From Metopolophium dirhodum (taxonomy: Eukaryota; Arthropoda; Insecta; Hemiptera; Aphididae): DNA of 64,000 nt. Numbering within the stretch: the stretch's first letter is position 1; each line of letters begins with the position of its first letter. Positions 50,101 to 62,240 of the stretch are shown here, one piece after another. Below the pieces are notes generated by a model, which saw nothing but the letters and a program-made list of their open reading frames with translations, had not been told where the DNA came from and did no database searches. The position numbers were made by a program, and so were the translations under genes. Location of the stretch: assembly GCF_019925205.1 (NCBI RefSeq), contig NC_083560.1:248001-312000 (forward strand). The letters are read 5' to 3'.

Positions 50101-53100
50101 AATTAAGGATACATTTTAGATAATACTCATAAAAAATCACAACTATTTGTAAAGACTTTTTTAAATTGAATAATAAGGACATGCAAAAGTACTGTCCCGT
50201 TAATTTTTAGGTAGAAATGAGGTGTCTATATGCTAAAGTAATTTCTAGAAAATATGACAATCAAAATGAATATTAAAGCATTTAACATTTGTTCACTCTA
50301 ATCAGAATAAGTCGCTGTTTAGATGGGTTTTTCACGGCAGTTCAACTACTATTTTGGGTATTTGAATTGGAACGTTTGACTGAATATACGATGTTATTTA
50401 GACTATGTTTTATGTAAGTATGACTTTTTTATGTCCTAGAAAATATTCCGTTTTGAAAAAATGAAAATATTATTAGAGATTTTAATGTTTTCGTAATATT
50501 TTAATATGGAAATATATTTCTGGGGTAGGGAGTAGGTAATTAAGGGTAAATTTTAGAGAATACTCATAAAAAATCACAACTATTTGTAAATTCTTTTTTA
50601 AGTTGAATAATTTGGGACATGCAAAAGTACTTTCCAATTATTTTTTAAGTAGGAATTTCGTTGTCAATATAATAAGTTAATTTCTAAAAAATGTAAAAAT
50701 CAAAATCTATATTAAAGCATTTAACATTTGTTCACTCTAATCAGAATAAGTTTCTGATCTGTTTAGATGGGTTTTTCGCGGCAGTTTAACTACTATTTTG
50801 GGTATTTGAATTGGAATTTTTGATTGGTTATACGATGACATTTACACAATGTATTATGTAAGTATGACTTTCTTATGTCCTAGAAAACATTCCGTTTTGA
50901 AAAAATGAAAATATTCATAGGGATTATAATGTTATAGTAATATTTTAATATGGAAATATGTTTCTGGGGTAGGGAGTAGGTAATTAAGGATACATTTTAG
51001 ATAATACTCATAAAAAATCACAACTATTTGTAAAGACTTTTTTAAATTGAATAATAAGGACATGCAAAAGTACTGTCCCGTTAATTTTTAGGTAGAAATG
51101 AGGTGTCTATATGCTAAAGTAATTTCTAGAAAATATGACAATCAAAATGAATATTAAAGCATTTAACATTTGTTCACTCTAATCAGAATAAGTCGCTGTT
51201 TAGATGGGTTTTTCACGGCAGTTTAACTACTATTTTGGGTATTTGAATTGGAACGTTTGACTGAATATACGATGTCATTTAGACTATGTTTTATGTAAGT
51301 ATGACTTTTATATGTCCTAGAAAATATTCCGTTTTGAAAAAATGAAAATATTATTAGAGATTTTAATGTTTTCGTAATATTTTAATATGGAAATATATTT
51401 CTGGGGTAGGGAGTAGGTAATCAAGGGTAAATTTTAGACAATACTCATAAAAAATCACAACTATTTGTAAATTCTTTTTTAAGTTAAATAATTTGGGACA
51501 TGCAAAAGTACTTTCCCATTATTTTTTAAGTAGGAATTTCGTTGTCTATATAATAATTTAATTTCTAAAAAATGTAACAATCAAAATCTATATTAAAGCA
51601 TTTAACATTTGTTCACTCTAATCAGAATAAGTTTCTGATCTGTTTAGATGGGTTTTTCGCGGCAGTTTAACTACTATTTTGGGTATTTGAATTGGAATTT
51701 TTGATTGGTTATACGATGACATTTACACAATGTATAATGTAAGTATGACTTTCTTATGTCCTAGAAAACATTCCGTTTTGAAAAAATGAAAATATTCATA
51801 GGGATTATAATGTTATAGTAATATTTTAATATGGAAATATGTTTCTGGGGTAGGGAGTAGGTAATTAAGGATACATTTTAGATAATACTCATAAAAAATC
51901 ACAACTATTTGTAAAGACTTTTTTAAATTGAATAATAAGGACATGCAAAAGTACTGTCCCGTTAATTTTTAGGTAGAAATGAGGTGTCTATATGCTAAAG
52001 TAATTTCTAGAAAATATGACAATCAAAATGAATATTAAAGCATTTAACATTTGTTCACTCTAATCAGAATAAGTCGCTGTTTAGATGGGTTTTTCACGGC
52101 AGTTTAACTACTATTTTGGGTATTTGAATTGGAACGTTTGACTGAATATACGATGTTATTTAGACTATGTTTTATGTAAGTATGACTTTTTTATGTCCTA
52201 GAAAATATTCCGTTTTGAAAAAATGAAAATATTATTAGAGATTTTAATGTTTTCGTAATATTTTAATATGGAAATATATTTCTGGGGTAGGGAGTAGGTA
52301 ATGAAGGGTAAATTTTAGACAATACTCATAAAAAATCACAACTATTTGTAAATTCTTTTTTAAGTTGAATAATTTGGGACATGCAAAAGTACTTTCCAAT
52401 TATTTTTTAAGTAGGAATTTCGTTGTCTATATAATAAGTTAATTTCTAAAAAATGTAAAAATCAAAATCTATATTAAAGCATTTAACATTTGTTCACTCT
52501 AATCAGAATAAGTTTCTGATCTGTTTAGATGGGTTTTTCGCGGCAGTTTAACTACTATTTTGGGTATTTGAATTGGAATTTTTGATTGGTTATACGATGA
52601 CATTTACACAATGTATTATGTAAGTATGACTTTCTTATGTCCTAGAAAACATTCCGTTTTGAAAAAATGAAAATATTCATAGGGATTATAATGTTATAGT
52701 AATATTTTAATATGGAAATATGTTTCTGGGGTAGGGAGTAGGTAATTAAGGATACATTTTAGATAATACTCATAAAAAATCACAACTATTTGTAAAGACT
52801 TTTTTAAATTGAATAATAAGGACATGCAAAAGTACTGTCCCGTTAATTTTTAGGTAGAAATGAGGTGTCTATATGCTAAAGTAATTTCTAGAAAATATGA
52901 CAATCAAAATGAATATTAAAGCATTTAACATTTGTTCACTCTAATCAGAATAAGTCGCTGTTTAGATGGGTTTTTCACGGCAGTTTAACTACTATTTTGG
53001 GTATTTGAATTGGAACGTTTGACTGAATATACGATGTCATTTAGACTATGTTTTATGTAAGTATGACTTTTATATGTCCTAGAAAATATTCCGTTTTGAA

Positions 53101-56100
53101 AAAATGAAAATATTATTAGAGATTTTAATGTTTTCGTAATATTTTAATATGGAAATATATTTCTGGGGTAGGGAGTAGGTAATCAAGGGTAAATTTTAGA
53201 CAATACTCATAAAAAATCACAACTATTTGTAAATTCTTTTTTAAGTTGAATAATTTGGGACATGCAAAAGTACTTTCCAATTATTTTTTAAGTAGGAATT
53301 TCGTTGTCTATATAATAAGTTAATTTCTAAAAAATGTAAAAATCAAAATCTATATTAAAGCATTTAACATTTGTTCACTCTAATCAGAATAAGTTTCTGA
53401 TCTGTTTAGATGGGTTTTTCGCGGCAGTTTAACTACTATTTTGGGTATTTGAATTGGAATTTTTGATTGGTTATACGATGACATTTACACAATGTATTAT
53501 GTAAGTATGACTTTCTTATGTCCTAGAAAACATTCCGTTTTGAAAAAATGAAAATATTCATAGGGATTATAATGTTATAGTAATATTTTAATATGGAAAT
53601 ATGTTTCTGGGGTAGGGAGTAGGTAATTAAGGATACATTTTAGATAATACTCATAAAAAATCACAACTATTTGTAAAGACTTTTTTAAATTGAATAATAA
53701 GGACATGCAAAAGTACTGTCCCGTTAATTTTTAGGTAGAAATGAGGTGTCTATATGCTAAAGTAATTTCTAGAAAATATGACAATCAAAATGAATATTAA
53801 AGCATTTAACATTTGTTCACTCTAATCAGAATAAGTCGCTGTTTAGATGGGTTTTTCACGGCAGTTTAACTACTATTTTGGGTATTTGAATTGGAACGTT
53901 TGACTGAATATACGATGTCATTTAGTCTATGTTTTATGTAAGTATGACTTTTTTATGTCCTAGAAAATATTCCGTTTTGAAAAAATGAAAATATTATTAG
54001 AGATTTTAATGTTTTCGTAATATTTTAATATGGAAATATATTTCTGGGGTAGGGAGTAGGTAATCAAGGGTAAATTTTAGACAATACTCATAAAAAATCA
54101 CAACTATTTGTAAATTCTTTTTTGAGTTGAATAATTTGGGACATGCAAAAGTACTTTCCCATTATTTTTTAAGTAGGAATTTCGTTGTCTATATAATAAT
54201 TTAATTTCTAAAAAATGTAACAATCAAAATCTATATTAAAGCATTTAACATTTGTTCACTCTAATCAGAATAAGTTTCTGATCTGTTTAGATGGGTTTTT
54301 CGCGGCAGTTTAACTACTATTTTGGGTATTTGAATTGGAATTTTTGATTGGTTATACGATGACATTTACACAATGTATTATGTAAGTATGACTTTCTTAT
54401 GTCCTAGAAAACATTCCGTTTTGAAAAAATGAAAATATTCATAGGGATTATAATGTTATATTAATATTTTAATATGGAAATATGTTTCTGGGGTAGGGAG
54501 TAGGTAATTAAGGATACATTTTAGATAATACTCATAAAAAATCACAACTATTTGTAAAGACTTTTTTAAATTGAATAATAAGGACATGCAAAAGTACTGT
54601 CCCGTTAATTTTTAGGTAGAAATGAGATGTCTATATGCTAAAGTAATTTCTAGAAAATATGACAATCAAAATGAATATTAAAGCATTTAACATTTGTTCA
54701 CTCTAATCAGAATAAGTCGCTGTTTAGATGGGTTTTTCACGTCAGTTTAACTACTATTTTGGGTATTTGAATTGGAACGTTTGACTGAATATACGATGTC
54801 ATTTAGACTATGTTTTATGTAAGTATGACTTTTTTATGTCCTAGAAAATATTCCGTTTTGAAAAAATGAAAATATTATTAGAGATTTTAATGTTTTCGTA
54901 ATATTTTAATATGGAAATATATTTCTGGGGTAGGGAGTAGGTAATTAAGGGTAAATTTTAGACAATACTCATAAAAAATCACAACTATTTGTAAATTCTT
55001 TTTTAAGTTGAATAATTTGGGACATGCAAAAGTACTTTCCAATTATTTTTTAAGTAGGAATTTCGTTGTCTATATAATAATTTAATTTCTAAAAAATGTA
55101 AAAATCAAAATCTATATTAAAGCATTTAACATTTGTTCACTCTAATCAGAATAAGTTTCTGATCTGTTTAGATGGGTTTTTCGCGGCAGTTTAACTACTA
55201 TTTTGGGTATTTGAATTGGAATTTTTGATTGGTTATACGATGACATTTACACAATGTATTATGTAAGTATGACTTTCTTATGTCCTAGAAAACATTCCGT
55301 TTTGAAAAAATGAAAATATTCATAGGGATTATAATGTTATAGTAATATTTTAATATGGAAATATGTTTCTGGGGTAGGGAGTAGGTAATTAAGGATACAT
55401 TTTAGATAATACTCATAAAAAATCACAACTATTTGTAAAGACTTTTTTAAATTGAATAATAAGGACATGCAAAAGTACTGTCCCGTTAATTTTTAGGTAG
55501 AAATGAGGTGTCTATATGCTAAAGTAATTTCTAGAAAATATGACAATCAAAATGAATATTAAAGCATTTAACATTTGTTCACTCTAATCAGAATAAGTCG
55601 CTGTTTAGATGGGTTTTTCACGGCAGTTTAACTACTATTTTGGGTATTTGAATTGGAACGTTTGACTGAATATACGATGTCATTTAGTCTATGTTTTATG
55701 TAAGTATGACTTTTTTATGTCCTAGAAAATATTCCGTTTTGAAAAAATGAAAATATTATTAGAGATTTTAATGTTTTCGTAATATTTTAATATGGAAATA
55801 TATTTCTGGGGTAGGGAGTAGGTAATCAAGGGTAAATTTTAGACAATACTCATAAAAAATCACAACTATTTGTAAATTCTTTTTTGAGTTGAATAATTTG
55901 GGACATGCAAAAGTACTTTCCCATTATTTTTTAAGTAGGAATTTCGTTGTCTATATAATAATTTAATTTCTAAAAAATGTAACAATCAAAATCTATATTA
56001 AAGCATTTAACATTTGTTCACTCTAATCAGAATAAGTTTCTGATCTGTTTAGATGGGTTTTTCGCGGCAGTTTAACTACTATTTTGGGTATTTGAATTGG

Positions 56101-59100
56101 AATTTTTGATTGGTTATACGATGACATTTACACAATGTATTATGTAAGTATGACTTTCTTATGTCCTAGAAAACATTCCGTTTTGAAAAAATGAAAATAT
56201 TCATAGGGATTATAATGTTATATTAATATTTTAATATGGAAATATGTTTCTGGGGTAGGGAGTAGGTAATTAAGGATACATTTTAGATAATACTCATAAA
56301 AAATCACAACTATTTGTAAAGACTTTTTTAAATTGAATAATAAGGACATGCAAAAGTACTGTCCCGTTAATTTTTAGGTAGAAATGAGATGTCTATATGC
56401 TAAAGTAATTTCTAGAAAATATGACAATCAAAATGAATATTAAAGCATTTAACATTTGTTCACTCTAATCAGAATAAGTCGCTGTTTAGATGGGTTTTTC
56501 ACGTCAGTTTAACTACTATTTTGGGTATTTGAATTGGAACGTTTGACTGAATATACGATGTCATTTAGACTATGTTTTATGTAAGTATGACTTTTTTATG
56601 TCCTAGAAAATATTCCGTTTTGAAAAAATGAAAATATTATTAGAGATTTTAATGTTTTCGTAATATTTTAATATGGAAATATATTTCTGGGGTAGGGAGT
56701 AGGTAATTAAGGGTAAATTTTAGACAATACTCATAAAAAATCACAACTATTTGTAAATTCTTTTTTAAGTTGAATAATTTGGGACATGCAAAAGTACTTT
56801 CCAATTATTTTTTAAGTAGGAATTTCGTTGTCTATATAATAATTTAATTTCTAAAAAATGTAAAAATCAAAATCTATATTAAAGCATTTAACATTTGTTC
56901 ACTCTAATCAGAATAAGTTTCTGATCTGTTTAGATGGGTTTTTCGCGGCAGTTTAACTACTATTTTGGGTATTTGAATTGGAATTTTTGATTGGTTATAC
57001 GATGACATTTACACAATGTATTATGTAAGTATGACTTTCTTATGTCCTAGAAAACATTCCGTTTTGAAAAAATGAAAATATTCATAGGGATTATAATGTT
57101 ATAGTAATATTTTAATATGGAAATATGTTTCTGGGGTAGGGAGTAGGTAATTAAGGATACATTTTAGATAATACTCATAAAAAATCACAACTATTTGTAA
57201 AGACTTTTTTAAATTGAATAATAAGGACATAAAAAAGTACTGTCCCGTTAATTTTTAGGTAGAAATGAGATGTCTATATGCTAAAGTAATTTCTAGAAAA
57301 TATGACAATCAAAATGAATATTAAAGCATTTAACATTTGTTCACTCTAATCAGAATAAGTCGCTGTTTAGATGGGTTTTTCACGTCAGTTTAACTACTAT
57401 TTTGGGTATTTGAATTGGAACGTTTGACTGAATATACGATGTCATTTAGACTATGTTTTATGTAAGTATGACTTTTTTATGTCCTAGAAAATATTCCGTT
57501 TTGAAAAAATGAAAATATTATTAGAGATTTTAATGTTTTCGTAATATTTTAATATGGAAATATATTTCTGGGGTAGGGAGTAGGTAATTAAGGGTAAATT
57601 TTAGACAATACTCATAAAAAATCACAACTATTTGTAAATTCTTTTTTAAGTTGAATAATTTGGGACATGCAAAAGTACTTTCCAATTATTTTTTAAGTAG
57701 GAATTTCGTTGTCTATATAATAATTTAATTTCTAAAAAATGTAAAAATCAAAATCTATATTAAAGCATTTAACATTTGTTCACTCTAATCAGAATAAGTT
57801 TCTGATCTGTTTAGATGGGTTTTTCGCGGCAGTTTAACTACTATTTTGGGTATTTGAATTGGAATTTTTGATTGGTTATACGATGACATTTACACAATGT
57901 ATTATGTAAGTATGACTTTCTTATGTCCTAGAAAACATTCCGTTTTGAAAAAATGAAAATATTCATAGGGATTATAATGTTATAGTAATATTTTAATATG
58001 GAAATATGTTTCTGGGGTAGGGAGTAGGTAATTAAGGATACATTTTAGATAATACTCATAAAAAATCACAACTATTTGTAAAGACTTTTTTAAATTGAAT
58101 AATAAGGACATGCAAAAGTACTGTCCCGTTAATTTTTAGGTAGAAATGAGGTGTCTATATGCTAAAGTAATTTCTAGAAAATATGACAATCAAAATGAAT
58201 ATTAAAGCATTTAACATTTGTTCACTCTAATCAGAATAAGTCGCTGTTTAGATGGGTTTTTCACGGCAGTTTAACTACTATTTTGGGTATTTGAATTGGA
58301 ACGTTTGACTGAATATACGATGTCATTTAGTCTATGTTTTATGTAAGTATGACTTTTTTATGTCCTAGAAAATATTCCGTTTTGAAAAAATGAAAATATT
58401 ATTAGAGATTTTAATGTTTTCGTAATATTTTAATATGGAAATATATTTCTGGGGTAGGGAGTAGGTAATCAAGGGTAAATTTTAGACAATACTCATAAAA
58501 AATCACAACTATTTGTAAATTCTTTTTTGAGTTGAATAATTTGGGACATGCAAAAGTACTTTCCCATTATTTTTTAAGTAGGAATTTCGTTGTCTATATA
58601 ATAATTTAATTTCTAAAAAATGTAACAATCAAAATCTATATTAAAGCATTTAACATTTGTTCACTCTAATCAGAATAAGTTTCTGATCTGTTTAGATGGG
58701 TTTTTCGCGGCAGTTTAACTACTATTTTGGGTATTTGAATTGGAATTTTTGATTGGTTATACGATGACATTTACACAATGTATTATGTAAGTATGACTTT
58801 CTTATGTCCTAGAAAACATTCCGTTTTGAAAAAATGAAAATATTCATAGGGATTATAATGTTATATTAATATTTTAATATGGAAATATGTTTCTGGGGTA
58901 GGGAGTAGGTAATTAAGGATACATTTTAGATAATACTCATAAAAAATCACAACTATTTGTAAAGACTTTTTTAAATTGAATAATAAGGACATGCAAAAGT
59001 ACTGTCCCGTTAATTTTTAGGTAGAAATGAGATGTCTATATGCTAAAGTAATTTCTAGAAAATATGACAATCAAAATGAATATTAAAGCATTTAACATTT

Positions 59101-60023
59101 GTTCACTCTAATCAGAATAAGTCGCTGTTTAGATGGGTTTTTCACGTCAGTTTAACTACTATTTTGGGTATTTGAATTGGAACGTTTGACTGAATATACG
59201 ATGTCATTTAGACTATGTTTTATGTAAGTATGACTTTTTTATGTCCTAGAAAATATTCCGTTTTGAAAAAATGAAAATATTATTAGAGATTTTAATGTTT
59301 TCGTAATATTTTAATATGGAAATATATTTCTGGGGTAGGGAGTAGGTAATTAAGGGTAAATTTTAGACAATACTCATAAAAAATCACAACTATTTGTAAA
59401 TTCTTTTTTAAGTTGAATAATTTGGGACATGCAAAAGTACTTTCCAATTATTTTTTAAGTAGGAATTTCGTTGTCTATATAATAATTTAATTTCTAAAAA
59501 ATGTAAAAATCAAAATCTATATTAAAGCATTTAACATTTGTTCACTCTAATCAGAATAAGTTTCTGATCTGTTTAGATGGGTTTTTCGCGGCAGTTTAAC
59601 TACTATTTTGGGTATTTGAATTGGAATTTTTGATTGGTTATACGATGACATTTACACAATGTATTATGTAAGTATGACTTTCTTATGTCCTAGAAAACAT
59701 TCCGTTTTGAAAAAATGAAAATATTCATAGGGATTATAATGTTATAGTAATATTTTAATATGGAAATATGTTTCTGGGGTAGGGAGTAGGTAATTAAGGA
59801 TACATTTTAGATAATACTCATAAAAAATCACAACTATTTGTAAAGACTTTTTTAAATTGAATAATAAGGACATAAAAAAGTACTGTCCCGTTAATTTTTA
59901 GGTAGAAATGAGGTGTCTATATGCCAAAGTAATTTCTAGAAAATATGACAATCAAAATGAATATTAAAGCATTTAACATTTGTTCACTCTAATCAGAATA
60001 AGTCGCTGTTTAGATGGGTTTTT
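29189..60023. repeat. Satellite, 881-bp dimer higher-order repeat, 35 copies
   Basis: Dimer n starts at 29189 + 881n. The CACGGCAG/CACGTCAG landmark falls on this grid at every position I checked from 29189 to 60024, so 35 dimers fit with no net insertion or deletion. Each dimer is a 444-bp monomer followed by a 437-bp monomer. The short one lacks five bases, CTGATCTG having become CTG. Two dimer classes recur: one with GGTAATCAAGGG and TAAGTTAAATAATT, the other with GGTAATTAAGGG, TTTCCAATTATT and often GATGTTATTTAG. Over much of 30070-44165 they alternate, giving a 1762-bp tetramer period, with occasional runs of one class. This is the most homogeneous and presumably youngest part of the array. 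No gene is seen. Confidence 0.95.
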
Positions 60024-60466
60024 CACGGCAGTTTAACTACTATTTTGGGTATTTGAATTGGAACGTTTGACTGAATATACGATGTCATTTAGACTATGTT
60101 TTATGTAAGTATGACTTTTTTATGTCCTAGAAAATATTCCGTTTTGAAAAAATGAAAATATTATTAGAGATTTTAATGTTTTCGTAATATTTTAATATGG
60201 AAATATATTTCTGGGGTAGGGAGTAGGTAATCAAGGGTAAATTTTAGACAATACTCATAAAAAATCACAACTATTTGTAAATTATTTTTTAAGTTGAATA
60301 ATTTGGGACATGCAAAAGTACTGTCCCGTTAACTTTTAGGTAGGAATGAGGTGTCTATATGCTAAAGTAATTTCTAGAAAATGTGACAATCAAAATGAAT
60401 ATTAAAGCATTTAACATTTGTTCACTCCAATCAGAATTAGTTTCTGATCTGTTTAAATGGGTTTTT
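60024..60466. repeat. Hybrid satellite monomer joining 881- and 887-bp arrays
   Basis: The left part carries 881-array variants (TTTAGACTATG, TTAGAGATTTT, GGTAATCAAGGG up to 60236). The right part carries 887-array variants (AAATTATTTTTTAAG from 60278, then GTTAACTTTTAGG and CACTCCAATCAG). The switch therefore lies between about 60237 and 60283. It is consistent with a homologous exchange between the two repeat types. Confidence 0.85.
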
Positions 60467-62240
60467 CGCGGCAGTTTAACTACTGTTTTGGGTATTTGAA
60501 TTGGAATTTTTGATTGGTTATACGATGACATTTACACAATGTATTATGTAAGTATGACTTTCTTATGTCCTAGAAAACATTCCGTTTTGAATAAATGAAA
60601 ATATTCATAGGGATTATAATGTTATAGTAATATTTAAATATGGAAATATGTTTCTGGGGTAGGGAGTAGGTAATTAAGGATACATTTTAGATAATACTCA
60701 TAAAAAATCACAACTATTTGTAAAGACTTTTTTAAATTGAATAATTTGGGACATGCAAAAGTACTTTCCCATTATTTTTTATGTAGGAATTTCGTTGTCT
60801 ATATAATAAGTTAATTTCTAAAAAATGTAACAATCAAAATCTATATTAAAGCATTTAACATTTGTTCACTCTAAACAGAATAAGTCGCTGATCTGTTTAG
60901 ATGGGGTTTTCGCGGCAGTTTAACTACTATTTTGGGTATTTTAATTGGAACGTTTGACTGAATATACGATGTCATTTACACTATGTTTTATGTAAGTATG
61001 ACTTTTTTATGTCCTAGAAAATATTCCGTTTTGAAAAAATGAAAATATTATTAGTGATTTTAATGTTTTCGTAATATTTTAATATGGAAATATATTTCTG
61101 GGGTAGGGAGTAGGTAATTAAGGGTAAATTTTAGACAATACTCATAAAAAATCACAACTATTTGTAAATTATTTTTTAAGTTGAATAATTTGGGACATGC
61201 AAAAGTACTGTCCCGTTAACTTTTAGGTAGGAATGAGGTGTCTATATGCTAAAGTAATTTCTAGAAAATGTGACAATCAAAATGAATATTAAAGCATTTA
61301 ACATTTGTTCACTCCGATCAGAATTAGTTTCTGATCTGTTTAAATGGGTTTTTCGCGGCAGTTTAACTACTGTTTTGGGTATTTGAATTGGAATTTTTGA
61401 TTGGTTATACGATGACATTTACACAATGTATTATGTAAGTATGACTTATTTATGTCCTAGAAAACATTCCGTTTTGAAAAAATGAAAATATTCATAGGGA
61501 TTATAATGTTATAGTAATATTTAAATATGGAAATATGTTTCTGGGGTAGGGAGTAGGTAATTAAGGATACATTTTAGATAATACTCATAAAAAATCACAA
61601 CTATTTGTAAAGACTTTTTTAAATTGAATAATTTGGGACATGCAAAAGTACTTTCCCATTATTTTTTATGTAGGAATTTCGTTGTCTATATAATAAGTTA
61701 ATTTCTAAAAAATGTAACAATCAAAATCTATATTAAAGCATTTAACATTTGTTCACTCTAAACAGAATAAGTCGCTGATCTGTTTAGATGGGGTTTTCGC
61801 GGCAGTTTAACTACTATTTTGGGTATTTTAATTGGAACGTTTGACTGAATATACGATGTCATTTACACTATGTTTTATGTAAGTATGACTTTTTTATGTC
61901 CTAGAAAATATTCCGTTTTGAAAAAATGAAAATATTATTAGTGATTTTAATGTTTTCGTAATATTTTAATATGGAAATATATTTCTGGGGTAGGGAGTAG
62001 GTAATTAAGGGTAAATTTTAGACAATACTCATAAAAAATCACAACTATTTGTAAATTATTTTTTAAGTTGAATAATTTGGGACATGCAAAAGTACTGTCC
62101 CGTTAACTTTTAGGTAGGAATGAGGTGTCTATATGCTAAAGTAATTTCTAGAAAATGTGACAATCAAAATGAATATTAAAGCATTTAACATTTGTTCACT
62201 CCGATCAGAATTAGTTTCTGATCTGTTTAAATGGGTTTTT
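60467..62240. repeat. Satellite, 887-bp dimer higher-order repeat (right block)
   Basis: Two full dimers (60467-61353 and 61354-62240), each of a 444-bp and a 443-bp monomer, closely match the 887-bp dimers left of the retrotransposon. They share with the outermost left dimer (9683-10569) the variants GTCTATATG and AATTTTAGAC. TATTTTAATTGG at about 60938 and 61825 is found in both copies and not seen on the left. No gene is seen. Confidence 0.92.
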
